NCBI GenBank assembly: GCA_017936005.1
Contig: JAGBGK010000013.1
Span: 1-51,173, forward strand
DNA length: 51,173 bases
Origin: Tidjanibacter sp.
Lineage (GTDB): Bacteria; Bacteroidota; Bacteroidia; Bacteroidales; Rikenellaceae
Direction: 5' to 3'
Below the pieces are notes generated by a model that did not search any database, had not been told where the DNA came from, and saw only the letters and a program-made list of their open reading frames with translations. Positions 1-8,267 of the stretch are shown here, in pieces. The position numbers and the translations under genes are program-made. How positions within the stretch are numbered: the stretch's first letter is position 1; each line of letters starts with the position of its first letter.

Positions 1-21
1 GAAAATTGAAAATTGAAAATT
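1..21. repeat. AT-rich heptamer array (GAAAATT x3)
   Basis: Three exact 7-bp units at the left edge of the window. The same heptamer family, written TTTTCAA on the other strand, recurs at 82, 3061, 18640, 22716, 22867, 29249, 30187 and 42477. No function can be read from it. Confidence 0.8.
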
Positions 22-81
22 GTGTAAATGGGTGGTAAAATGCCTATTTGAGGGTGAAAAAAAGTGGCTGTTTTTTATAAA

Positions 82-109
82 ATCTCAATTCTCCGTTTTC
101 AATTTTCAA
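82..109. repeat. AT-rich heptamer array upstream of the FtsE-like gene
   Basis: Four 7-bp units (ATCTCAA, TTCTCCG, TTTTCAA, TTTTCAA) stand directly in front of the promoter element at 120. The 7-bp period is the same as in the other gene-border arrays of this window. Confidence 0.7.
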
Positions 110-119
110 TTTTTCTTTG

Positions 120-127
120 TACCTTTG
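120..127 (+). promoter_or_regulatory. Bacteroidetes -7 element for the FtsE-like gene
   Basis: TACCTTTG matches TAnnTTTG and lies 29 bp before the ATG at 157. No clear TTG is seen at -33, where the heptamer array lies. A small inverted repeat (GTTTGTT/AACAAAC) follows it in the leader. Confidence 0.5.
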
Positions 128-156
128 TTTGTTTTTAACAAACAGATTTTCGCCCT

Positions 157-882
157 ATGGCCAAAGAGAATGTGATAGAACTCAAAGATGTGGTTGTTTA
201 TCAGCCCGATGATGATGCCGGCAGGCTCTCGTGGAGAGATGCACAGCAGGTGTTGTCGGGTGTGAATGTTACCATCGGCGAGGGCGAAATGGTCTATTTC
301 ATCGGCCGTGTCGGTAGTGGCAAAAGTTCGCTGCTGAAAACCCTCTATGCCGAGCTCCCGCTGTTGGAGGGCGAGGGAGTGATTGCAGGCTTCGACCTGC
401 GTAAGTTGCGCCGTAGGGATGTCTATAAACTGCGCCGTAAGATTGGCATTGTGTTTCAAGATTACCAACTTCTCACCGACCGTAATGTCTATGATAACCT
501 GCGCTTTGTGATGCGTGCCACGGGTTGGAAGAACGAGGGCGAGATTGCTACACGAATTGAGGAGGTGCTGGGTGTTGTGGGCCTTCGTAACAAGGAGTAC
601 AAAATGCCCTTTGAACTCTCCGGTGGCGAGCAGCAGAGGCTTGTGATTGCAAGGGCGTTGGTTAATGGACCGAAGATTATACTTGCCGACGAACCTACGG
701 GTAACTTGGACCCCAGGGCGGCGGACGAGATTATGACTCTGTTCCGTAGGATTGTGGAGAGCGGCTGCTCGATTGTGATGTCGACGCACAATATCGCCAA
801 CATCGAACAGTATCCCTCGCGTACATTCCGCTTTGCAAAGGGGCGTGTGGAGGAGATAGACATCAGTGCGCTCCTGAAATAG
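157..882 (+). CDS. ftsE: ABC transporter ATP-binding protein, FtsE-like
   Basis: ATPase subunit of an ABC system, closest in layout to FtsE, which with FtsX controls peptidoglycan hydrolysis at the septum from the inner face of the cytoplasmic membrane. Its 241 residues are slightly more than usual for FtsE. Visible motifs are Walker A GRVGSGKSS (50-58), the Q-loop Gln101, signature LSGGEQQR (154-161), Walker B with DEPTGNLD (178-185) and switch His211. The ATG at 157 follows a -7 box at 120. No FtsX or other permease is adjacent, and gyrB follows after 86 bp, so the FtsE name rests on sequence only. A LolD/MacB-type ATPase is the alternative. Confidence 0.75.
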   Translation: MAKENVIELKDVVVYQPDDDAGRLSWRDAQQVLSGVNVTIGEGEMVYFIGRVGSGKSSLLKTLYAELPLLEGEGVIAGFDLRKLRRRDVYKLRRKIGIVFQDYQLLTDRNVYDNLRFVMRATGWKNEGEIATRIEEVLGVVGLRNKEYKMPFELSGGEQQRLVIARALVNGPKIILADEPTGNLDPRAADEIMTLFRRIVESGCSIVMSTHNIANIEQYPSRTFRFAKGRVEEIDISALLK

Positions 883-968
883 GGGGTGTTGTGTGGGATG
901 AAATAGTGTCCTGCACGGAAAGAAAAAAGGAAGAAACGTAGAACAAAAGAATAATACAAAAACAAACA

Positions 969-2924
969 ATGGAGAACATCGAAGAGAAAAAAGTAGCACA
1001 GGAGGAGTATTCCGCATCAAGTATTCAGGTGTTGGAAGGTCTTGAAGCAGTTCGCAAACGTCCTGCAATGTACATTGGAGATATTGGCGAGAGGGGTCTG
1101 CACCACTTGGTTTATGAGGTGGTGGACAACTCCATCGACGAGGCGTTGGCAGGCTATTGTACCGACATTAAGGTAACCATCAACGAGGATAACTCGATTA
1201 CCGTTGAGGATAACGGTCGTGGTATCCCTGTTGGCATACACGAGCAGGAGGGTAAGTCGGCCTTGGAGGTTGTACTGACCATTCTCCACGCCGGTGGTAA
1301 GTTCAGCAAAGACTCCTACAAGGTGTCGGGTGGTTTGCACGGTGTGGGTGTGTCGTGTGTGAATGCGCTCTCGACCGAGCTGGTTGCTACGGTGTGCAGG
1401 GATGGTAAGATTCACCAGATGACTTTCAGCCGTGGTATTACCACTTCGGAGTTGAAGATTATCGGCGAGACGGACCGCACGGGTACCACCATCAAGTTCA
1501 AACCCGACGGCGATATCTTCACTGCCACCACCTACCGCTATGAGATTTTGGCCACCAGGTTGCGCGAGTTGGCATTCCTCAACAAGGGTATCAACCTCGA
1601 CATTACCGACCGTAGGGAGAAGGATGAGGAGGGTAACTTCCTCCACGAGCACTTCTACTCCGACAACGGCTTGAAGGGCTTTGTGGAGTACCTCGACCAG
1701 AGCCGTGGCCAGAAGATTATCGACGACATCATCTACATCGACACCGAGAAGAACGGCACTCCCGTTGAGGTGGCTATGCAGTATAACGACAGCTTCTCGG
1801 AGAATGTACACTCCTACGTTAACAACATCAACACCATTGAGGGTGGTACCCACTTGACCGGATTCCGTAGGGCACTCACCCGTACGATGAAGAAATATGC
1901 CGAGGAGAACGGAATGCTCTCGAAGATTAAGTTCGACATCTCGGGCGACGACTTCCGCGAGGGTTTGACCGCTGTGGTGTCGGTTAAGGTTGCCGAGCCC
2001 CAGTTTGAGGGCCAGACCAAGACCAAGCTCGGTAACGACGAGGTTGCAGCGGCTGTGGACCAGGCAATCTCGCAGGCCCTGACCAACTACCTCGAAGAGC
2101 ACCCCAAGGATGCAAAGGCTATCGTGGATAAGGTGGTGTTGGCAGCTACGGCTCGCCACGCTGCTCGCCACGCAAGGGAGCTTGTGCAGCGCAAGACCGT
2201 GTTGTCCGGCTCGGGCCTGCCCGGTAAGTTGGCCGACTGTGCAACGAGGGATAGGAGCAAGGCCGAGATTTTCTTCGTCGAGGGTGATTCGGCAGGTGGT
2301 ACTGCAAAGCAGGGCCGCAACCGTGAGTATCAGGCCATTATGCCTTTGAGGGGTAAGATTCTCAACATCGAGAAGGTTCAGGAGCACCGTATGTGGGAGA
2401 ATCAGGAGATTAAGAATATGTTCACTGCGTTGGGTGTAACCATCGGTACCGAGGAGGACCCCAAAGCACTCAACCTCGAAAAACTCCGCTACGACAAGAT
2501 TATCATTATGACCGATGCTGATGTGGATGGTAGCCACATTGCAACCTTGATGCTGACCTTCTTCTTCCGCAAGATGAAGGAGCTCATTGAGCAGGGCCAC
2601 GTATATATCGCAATGCCCCCTCTCTACCTTGTGAAGAAGGGTAATGCTAAACACTACTGCTGGACCGACGAGGAGAGGATGAAGATTACTGCCGAGTTGG
2701 GAACGAAGGGTGTGACGGTACAGAGGTATAAAGGTCTTGGTGAGATGAACGAGCACCAGTTGTGGGAGACCACAATGGATCCTGCCACTCGTATTTTGAA
2801 GCAGGTATCCATTGAGAATGCTGCCGAGGCTGATAGGATATTCTCGATGCTGATGGGCGATGAGGTAGGTCCTCGTCGTGAGTTTATTGAGAAGCATGCG
2901 AAGTATGCGAAGATCGACGCATAG
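969..2924 (+). CDS. gyrB: DNA gyrase subunit B
   Basis: ATPase subunit of DNA gyrase, which introduces negative supercoils together with GyrA (not in this window). The 651 residues match the short Bacteroidetes GyrB without the proteobacterial insert. The N-terminal GHKL ATPase shows VVDNSIDEAL, NGRGIPVG and the lid SGGLHGVGVS. The TOPRIM domain shows EGDSAGG (about 437), DADVDGSH (about 515) and QRYKGLGEMN (about 584). The C-terminal GyrA-binding end carries LWETTMDP, typical of GyrB rather than ParE. The start gives the usual short acidic N-terminus before the conserved VLEGLEAVRKRP block. Confidence 0.97.
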   Translation: MENIEEKKVAQEEYSASSIQVLEGLEAVRKRPAMYIGDIGERGLHHLVYEVVDNSIDEALAGYCTDIKVTINEDNSITVEDNGRGIPVGIHEQEGKSALEVVLTILHAGGKFSKDSYKVSGGLHGVGVSCVNALSTELVATVCRDGKIHQMTFSRGITTSELKIIGETDRTGTTIKFKPDGDIFTATTYRYEILATRLRELAFLNKGINLDITDRREKDEEGNFLHEHFYSDNGLKGFVEYLDQSRGQKIIDDIIYIDTEKNGTPVEVAMQYNDSFSENVHSYVNNINTIEGGTHLTGFRRALTRTMKKYAEENGMLSKIKFDISGDDFREGLTAVVSVKVAEPQFEGQTKTKLGNDEVAAAVDQAISQALTNYLEEHPKDAKAIVDKVVLAATARHAARHARELVQRKTVLSGSGLPGKLADCATRDRSKAEIFFVEGDSAGGTAKQGRNREYQAIMPLRGKILNIEKVQEHRMWENQEIKNMFTALGVTIGTEEDPKALNLEKLRYDKIIIMTDADVDGSHIATLMLTFFFRKMKELIEQGHVYIAMPPLYLVKKGNAKHYCWTDEERMKITAELGTKGVTVQRYKGLGEMNEHQLWETTMDPATRILKQVSIENAAEADRIFSMLMGDEVGPRREFIEKHAKYAKIDA

Positions 2925-2925
2925 T

Positions 2926-3048
2926 GCAAAAGCGAGATAATCGGTAAATTCTGCGTTATGCTTGCGCTCGAAATCCTCATTTGCGTCAGCAAACTGCGGT
3001 TTCTTGCGCTTCGCAGGCCTTGAATTTCCTCGATTCTATCGCTTTTGC
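2926..3048. repeat. Long imperfect palindrome after gyrB
   Basis: About 123 bp starting 2 nt after the gyrB stop fold as one interrupted hairpin. The outer arms are GCAAAAGCGA and TCGCTTTTGC, followed inward by AAATTC/GAATTT, CTGCG/CGCAG and CATTTGC/GCAAACTG around a GTCA tip. There is no T-run after it in either direction, so a simple intrinsic terminator is not a good fit. It could be a processing or stability element or a decayed small mobile repeat. It accounts for most of the gyrB-udk gap. Confidence 0.6.
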
Positions 3049-3060
3049 GGGGAACAATAA

Positions 3061-3088
3061 TTTTCAATTTTCCATTTTCAATTGTCAA
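3061..3088. repeat. AT-rich heptamer array before udk
   Basis: Four 7-bp units (TTTTCAA, TTTTCCA, TTTTCAA, TTGTCAA) end five bases before the udk ATG. The same four-unit order, with one base changed, recurs at 29249 before the Stealth gene; both copies follow AATAA. Confidence 0.8.
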
Positions 3089-3093
3089 TTCGT

Positions 3094-3711
3094 ATGAATG
3101 TAACAATCATTGGAGTTGCAGGCGGTACCGGTAGCGGTAAGAGTACGCTTGTGAAGCGATTGCAGGAGGCTTTCGCAGGAGATGATGTGGCAACCCTGTG
3201 CCACGACTACTACTACAAATCGTTCCCCAACCTGACCTACGAGGAGCGTACCAAACTTAACTACGACCACCCGCAATCGTTCGATACGGATATGATGGTC
3301 GAGCACATCAAAGCGCTCAAAGATGGTGTGGCCATCGAGAGGCCCGTCTATTCGTTTGTGGAGCACGCACGCACCGACGAGAAGGTGGCAGTCAAACCCT
3401 CGAAGGTCATCATTGTCGACGGTATCCTCATCTTCGAGAACAAGGAGTTGAGGGATTTGATGGACATCAAGGTCTTTGTTGACACCGATGCTGATGTGAG
3501 GTTAGCTCGTAGGATTGTGCGTGATGTGAGGGAGAGGGGCCGCTCGATGGAGTCGGTTATCGACCAATACACCACCACCGTTAAACCTATGCACGAGGAG
3601 TTTGTGGAGCCTTCGAAGAAGTATGCCGACGTGATTATCCCCGAGGGTGGCTTTAATTCGGTGGCTGTGAAGATGCTCATTGAGAATATCAAGGTGCTCA
3701 TTGGTAAGTAG
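3094..3711 (+). CDS. udk: Uridine kinase
   Basis: Cytosolic kinase that phosphorylates uridine and cytidine to UMP and CMP with ATP or GTP in pyrimidine salvage. From the ATG at 3094 it has 205 residues, the normal size. A P-loop GGTGSGKST lies near the start, followed by DYYYKS and the nucleoside-site block YDHPQSFD, and DGILIFE further on. A TTG four codons upstream, inside the heptamer array, would also be in frame; the ATG is preferred because it starts right at the first beta strand (MNVTIIGVAGG). Uridine phosphorylase (38.7 kb) and thymidine kinase (25.2 kb) complete a salvage set. Confidence 0.95.
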   Translation: MNVTIIGVAGGTGSGKSTLVKRLQEAFAGDDVATLCHDYYYKSFPNLTYEERTKLNYDHPQSFDTDMMVEHIKALKDGVAIERPVYSFVEHARTDEKVAVKPSKVIIVDGILIFENKELRDLMDIKVFVDTDADVRLARRIVRDVRERGRSMESVIDQYTTTVKPMHEEFVEPSKKYADVIIPEGGFNSVAVKMLIENIKVLIGK

Positions 3712-3768
3712 ATACACGGAGATTAAGGGAGAAACACACGAAAATATTAACCAAAACACATTGAACTT

Positions 3769-4890
3769 ATGTTGGAAATAAGGGAAGTAAAAAACAAAAG
3801 GGATAAGAAGAGGTTTATCAAATTCCCAATTTGGCTCTATAAGGATTGCCCCTATTTTGTGCCGGCACTCTATATGGATGAGGATAGCGAGTTTGACCCC
3901 AAGCAGAATGGTGCTTTTGCCTATGCCGAGTGCAAGATGTGGATTGCGTTGAGGGATGGCAAGGTTGTTGGTCGTGCTGCGGGTGTGCTCAATAAGGCAT
4001 ACAACGAGAAGATGGACGTTAAACAGATGCGCTTCACGAGGTTCGACTTTGTGGACGATGCGGAGGTTGTTGATGCGGTGTTTGCAAAGGTTGTGGAGTA
4101 TGCCAAGGAGTGCGGTATGAACGAGATTATCGGTCCCATTGGTTTCTCGGACCTCGACAAACAGGGCCTCGTGATTGAGGGCTTCGAGGAGGAGGATATG
4201 TATGTAACGCCCTACAACTATCCCTACTACGTTACCCACTTCGAGCGACTCGGTATGACCAAGAAGGTCGATTGGGTTGAGTTCCAGATTACCATTCCCG
4301 AGGTGATGAACGAAAGGCTCGACAGGTTGGCTAATATGGCCATCGAGAGGTATGGATATAAAGTGTTGAAGTTCAAGAAGATTAAGGATATTAAGCCCTA
4401 CATCATTCCTGCGCTGCAAATTCTCAACGAGGCATTTGCCAAACTGTTTGGCGTGGTGTGGTTGAGCGAGAAACAACTTCTCGACTTCTCGAAACTGATT
4501 ATGCTGGTGGGTAACCCCGACTATGTTGCGGTGGTTACCGACAAGGAGGATAACATCATTGGTTACAGCTTTATGGCTCCTTCTATTAGCAAGGCTGTAA
4601 GGGAGTCGAAGGGCCGCTTGTTCCCCTTTGGTGTGTTCCGCATTTTCAGGGATTTGAAGAAGAGCAAGACGCTCGACTTTTATAGCATTGGCGTAAAACC
4701 CGAGTATCAGGGTAAGGGTGTGAACGCAATTTTGTTGCGCGAGGGCCTTGCCGGTGCCATCAAGAACGGAATGAAGATTGCCGAGACAGGCCCTGAGCTT
4801 GAAACAAACGTGGAGGTTCAGAGCCAGTGGAAGGCATTTGAACACAAGAATCACAAACGCCGTAGATGTTATACCTACTCCTTGCAATAG
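3769..4890 (+). CDS. GNAT-like N-acetyltransferase family protein
   Basis: A 373-residue protein of a type common in Bacteroidetes and annotated as GNAT-like; no substrate can be assigned. The C-terminal part has the acetyl-CoA loop pattern PEYQGKGVN (about residues 311-319) after a strand reading FYSIGV, as in GNAT folds. The N-terminal half (IGPIGFSDLDKQGLVIEGF) resembles the large acyltransferase-like proteins related to YghO. No signal peptide or membrane segment is seen. Its last 25 bases overlap the start of the DMT permease gene, so the two are probably translated together. The start at 3769 lies 57 bp after udk. Confidence 0.65.
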   Translation: MLEIREVKNKRDKKRFIKFPIWLYKDCPYFVPALYMDEDSEFDPKQNGAFAYAECKMWIALRDGKVVGRAAGVLNKAYNEKMDVKQMRFTRFDFVDDAEVVDAVFAKVVEYAKECGMNEIIGPIGFSDLDKQGLVIEGFEEEDMYVTPYNYPYYVTHFERLGMTKKVDWVEFQITIPEVMNERLDRLANMAIERYGYKVLKFKKIKDIKPYIIPALQILNEAFAKLFGVVWLSEKQLLDFSKLIMLVGNPDYVAVVTDKEDNIIGYSFMAPSISKAVRESKGRLFPFGVFRIFRDLKKSKTLDFYSIGVKPEYQGKGVNAILLREGLAGAIKNGMKIAETGPELETNVEVQSQWKAFEHKNHKRRRCYTYSLQ

Positions 4891-5726
4891 TTTGCGGAGC
4901 AACTTATTCGGTATTTTTTAAGTTATTCGCTTGCAGAGGGGTGGACTCTTTGCAAGCGATTGCTTTCAATTACCTCACCGCATTTGCTCTCGGCACCGCC
5001 TTTGCGTGTGTATCGGGCGACTTTGTGGTGCCCACGGGGGTAGCCTCTTGGGGCACAGCGGTTTTGCTGGGTGCGACCTTTGTGGGAGCCTTTGTGCTGA
5101 TGGCTCGTTCTACGGCCCTTACGGGTGTTACTCTCACAACGGTAGCGTCGAGGGTGTCGCTGGTAATACCCGTGGTGTGTAGCTTTCTGCTTTTTCCGGA
5201 AGGCGATGTGCCTCGCTGGTGGGCGGTAGCGGTTATTTTGGCCGCAATGGTTATGATGTTTGTACCGTCGGGAGAGAAGAGGACACAACAACGACTCCAA
5301 CGAGCCTCGCTGCTGCTCTACCCATTGGGTGTGTGGATACTGTTTGGAGTGAATAACTTTGGACTCAAATGGGCGCAGAGTGTGCTGATTGCACCGCAGG
5401 AGTCGGCAGCGTTTAGTGCAATTATATTCCTCTTTGCTGTGATGTTTGCTGTTGTAGCACTGATGGTTAGGAGGGATAAAAGAGGCTTTGAGTGGGGCGC
5501 ACTTGTGGGTGGAGTAACCCTCGGTGTGGCCAACTTCTTTGTGACGTGGGGAATGTTGAGGGGCCTTGCAGAGGTGCCTGCAAGCATTTTCTTTCCCACC
5601 TACCACACCACCATTGTAGCCCTTGTGGCAGTGGTGGGAACGGTGGCTTTCAAGGAACGCCTCTCGAAGGTGCAATGGACGGGCGTGGCGGTTGCGGTGC
5701 TGGGTATTGTGATGTTTTTTGTGTAA
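4866..5726 (+). CDS. DMT-superfamily (EamA-type) permease
   Basis: Inner-membrane transporter of 286 residues with about ten hydrophobic segments in two similar halves, as in EamA proteins; these export or import small metabolites, and the substrate here is unknown. The ATG at 4866 lies inside the end of the GNAT-like gene (25 nt overlap), which argues for translational coupling. hydE starts 15 bp after its stop, so it may be co-transcribed with the hydrogenase maturase genes. The second half shows the usual repeat (LAEVPASIFFPTYHTTIVALVAV). A role in hydrogenase metabolism is only suggested by position. Confidence 0.85.
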   Translation: MLYLLLAIVCGATYSVFFKLFACRGVDSLQAIAFNYLTAFALGTAFACVSGDFVVPTGVASWGTAVLLGATFVGAFVLMARSTALTGVTLTTVASRVSLVIPVVCSFLLFPEGDVPRWWAVAVILAAMVMMFVPSGEKRTQQRLQRASLLLYPLGVWILFGVNNFGLKWAQSVLIAPQESAAFSAIIFLFAVMFAVVALMVRRDKRGFEWGALVGGVTLGVANFFVTWGMLRGLAEVPASIFFPTYHTTIVALVAVVGTVAFKERLSKVQWTGVAVAVLGIVMFFV

Positions 5727-5741
5727 GTGAGAGTTTGACAT

Positions 5742-6770
5742 TTGGATTATATCGACCACATAATAGACTCTTTAAGACGGGGCTGTGTGCCCTCCGACCA
5801 ATCTCTTGTGAGGCTCATTGAGGAGTGCACGGAGGAGAGTGTCGATAGGGTGTGCCGTGCAGCAAGGGCCACGAGCGAGGAACACTTCGGAAGGAGGGTT
5901 TGGCTGCGTGGACTTGTGGAGGTGTGGTCGAGGTGTGAGGGCGGATGTCGCTATTGTGGCCTGAGGGCCGAAAACCGTGGGCTCGGTCGCTATGAGATGA
6001 CCTCGGAGGAGATTGTTGAGACTTGCCGCGAGGGATATTCGCTTGGACTCCGCACCTTCGTGTTGCAGGGTGGTCAGGTGAGAGATAGGGTGGAGAAGGT
6101 GGAGAGTGTTGTTCGCACCCTCAAAGCGGAGTTTCCCGATGCGGCTGTTACGTTGTCGCTGGGCGAGCAACCGAGAGAGGTCTATGAGAGGTGGCGTAGG
6201 GCTGGTGCCGACCGCTACCTGTTGCGCCACGAAACAGCCTCGGAACGACACTATGGACTCCTGCACCCCGAGCGTATGAATTTCCACCACCGCCGAGAGT
6301 GCCTCGGGTGGCTCAAAGAGTTGGGCTATTGGGTGGGCGCTGGTATGATGGTGGGCAGCCCGTGGCAGAGGTCGGAAGACTTGGTGGCCGACCTGCACTA
6401 TCTGCGCGAACTACGGCCTGAGATGGTTGGCATCGGCCCATTTATGCCCCAGAGCGACACTCCGCTTGGGGAGTGGCCGAGGGGCAGTGTGGAGAGAACG
6501 CTGTTGATGGTCGCTCTGGTGCGCCTGTTGCTGCCAACGGCTATGATACCGGCCACCACGGCACTTGCTTCGGCCGATGGCGAGGGAACATTGAGGGGTT
6601 TGTTGGCGGGAGCCAACGTGGTTATGCCCAACCTTACGCCACAGAAGTATAGGGCGCAGTATGCCATCTACGACCATAAGAAGAGCACCGGTAGCGAGGC
6701 CGCCGAAGGAATAGACGCGCTTCGCATTGCATTGGAAAATATTAACTACCAAATAGACTTTGGACGTTAG
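5742..6770 (+). CDS. hydE: [FeFe]-hydrogenase maturation radical SAM protein HydE
   Basis: Radical SAM enzyme that works with HydG and HydF to build the 2Fe subcluster of the H-cluster and is needed for its dithiomethylamine bridge. The 342 residues show the radical SAM triad CEGGCRYC (CX3CX2C, about 65-72), then the HydE blocks VTLSLGEQPREVYE, DRYLLRHETA, VGIGPFMPQSDTPL and ANVVMPNLTPQ. No ATG precedes the conserved N-terminus, so a TTG at 5742 is the best start, 15 bp after the permease stop. The C-terminal Cys group that binds an extra cluster in Thermotoga HydE is absent. The TAG stop lies inside a heptamer repeat (GTTAGAC x2). Confidence 0.95.
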   Translation: MDYIDHIIDSLRRGCVPSDQSLVRLIEECTEESVDRVCRAARATSEEHFGRRVWLRGLVEVWSRCEGGCRYCGLRAENRGLGRYEMTSEEIVETCREGYSLGLRTFVLQGGQVRDRVEKVESVVRTLKAEFPDAAVTLSLGEQPREVYERWRRAGADRYLLRHETASERHYGLLHPERMNFHHRRECLGWLKELGYWVGAGMMVGSPWQRSEDLVADLHYLRELRPEMVGIGPFMPQSDTPLGEWPRGSVERTLLMVALVRLLLPTAMIPATTALASADGEGTLRGLLAGANVVMPNLTPQKYRAQYAIYDHKKSTGSEAAEGIDALRIALENINYQIDFGR

Positions 6771-6779
6771 ACGTTAGAC
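6763..6779. repeat. GTCTAAC heptamer array (inverted) over the hydE stop
   Basis: On + it reads GAC(GTTAGAC)x2, two units of the GTCNAMC heptamer family in inverse orientation. The hydE stop TAG (6768-6770) is part of the first unit, and hydG begins 11 bp after the array. Confidence 0.8.
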
Positions 6780-6790
6780 TATACTATACT

Positions 6791-8212
6791 ATGTATAATG
6801 TAAAATCACATAAGGCAGAGGAGTTTATTGACCACGAGGAGATTGTGGCCACGATGCAATGGGCTGCCGAAAATAGGAATAACCGCCCCCTCATTGAGAG
6901 TATCATCGAGAAGGCTACGGAGTGTAGGGGCCTTTCCCACAGGGAGGCTGCGGTGCTGTTGGAGTGCGAAGAGGAGGACCTCAATGAACGCATCTACACT
7001 CTGGCAAAGGAGATTAAACAACGGTTCTATGGCAACCGCATTGTGATGTTCGCACCACTTTATTTGTCGAACTACTGCGTGAATAGCTGCACCTACTGCC
7101 CCTACCACATTGCCAATAAGACCATCCCCCGCCGTAAACTCACCCAACAGGAGATTGAGGCCGAGGTGGTGGCGTTGCAGGATATGGGCCACAAACGCTT
7201 GGCTTTGGAGGCTGGCGAGGACCCACTGCACAACCCCATTGAGTACATCTTGGAGAGTATCCAAACCATCTATTCTATTCGCCACCGCAATGGTGCCATT
7301 CGTAGGGTGAATGTGAACATCGCAGCCACAACCGTGGAGAACTACCGCAAGCTGAAAGATGCAGGCATTGGTACCTACATTCTCTTTCAGGAGACCTACA
7401 ATAAGGCACGCTACGAAACCCTCCACCCCCGAGGCCCCAAGAGCAACTACGCTTGGCACACCGAGGCTATGGATAGGGCAATGGAGGGCGGTATCGACGA
7501 CGTGGGCATTGGTGTACTGTTTGGCTTGGAGGGCTACCGATATGATTTTGTGGGCCTTGTGATGCACGCCGAACACCTTGAAGCAGCTTGTGGTGTGGGG
7601 CCCCACACCATCAGCGTACCACGTATATGCCCTGCCGACGGGGTGGATGTGGGCGACTACAAGGACGCTGTACCCGACGAGGTGTTCCACAAGATTGTGG
7701 CGGTGTTGAGGGTTACGGTACCCTACACGGGTATGATTATCTCCACGAGGGAGAATGTGGCTTCGAGGGCAAAGGCTCTCGAATTGGGCGTGTCGCAGAT
7801 TAGCGGCGGCTCCTCTACGGGCGTGGGAGGCTATGTCGACGGCCAGAGGGAGGAAGCACACTCCACGGCGCAGTTCGACGTGAGCGACACCCGCACGCTG
7901 GACGAGATTGTGAGGTGGCTGTTGGAGGGAGGCTATGTGCCGAGCTTCTGTACGGCCTGCTACCGCGAGGGACGTACGGGCGATAGGTTTATGACCCTTG
8001 TGAAGAACGGACAGATTGCCAACTGCTGCCAACCCAACGCACTGATGACCTTGAAGGAGTACCTTGTGGACTACGCCTCGCCCGAAACACTGAGGGTGGG
8101 ATTGAGGGTTATTGCCGACGAACTTGACCGTGTGCCACACCCCAACGTGAGGCGGATTGCGGAGGAAAACCTTGTGAAGATTGAGCAAGGCGAGCGTGAT
8201 TTCAGATTTTAA
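6791..8212 (+). CDS. hydG: [FeFe]-hydrogenase maturation radical SAM tyrosine lyase HydG
   Basis: Cleaves tyrosine to p-cresol and dehydroglycine and makes the CO and cyanide ligands, delivered as an Fe(CO)2(CN) synthon to the H-cluster. The 473 residues are the normal length. The radical SAM triad is CVNSCTYC (CX3CX2C, about 96-103). The C-terminal auxiliary-cluster Cys pattern CX2CX22C is complete: CTAC near 386, and the second Cys of NCCQPN near 412. Both features separate HydG from the related ThiH. The ATG at 6791 is 20 bp after hydE in the same operon; hydF follows after 55 bp. Confidence 0.97.
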   Translation: MYNVKSHKAEEFIDHEEIVATMQWAAENRNNRPLIESIIEKATECRGLSHREAAVLLECEEEDLNERIYTLAKEIKQRFYGNRIVMFAPLYLSNYCVNSCTYCPYHIANKTIPRRKLTQQEIEAEVVALQDMGHKRLALEAGEDPLHNPIEYILESIQTIYSIRHRNGAIRRVNVNIAATTVENYRKLKDAGIGTYILFQETYNKARYETLHPRGPKSNYAWHTEAMDRAMEGGIDDVGIGVLFGLEGYRYDFVGLVMHAEHLEAACGVGPHTISVPRICPADGVDVGDYKDAVPDEVFHKIVAVLRVTVPYTGMIISTRENVASRAKALELGVSQISGGSSTGVGGYVDGQREEAHSTAQFDVSDTRTLDEIVRWLLEGGYVPSFCTACYREGRTGDRFMTLVKNGQIANCCQPNALMTLKEYLVDYASPETLRVGLRVIADELDRVPHPNVRRIAEENLVKIEQGERDFRF

Positions 8213-8267
8213 CCTCGACAAGTTTTTGCTGTATAAGACTACATAAACAACAAAACCACAGTTAGTT

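Noticed and set aside
1017..2897. Long open frame antisense to gyrB
   Set aside because: It mirrors the codon pattern of gyrB, whose domains are all present on +; its own translation has no recognisable motif.
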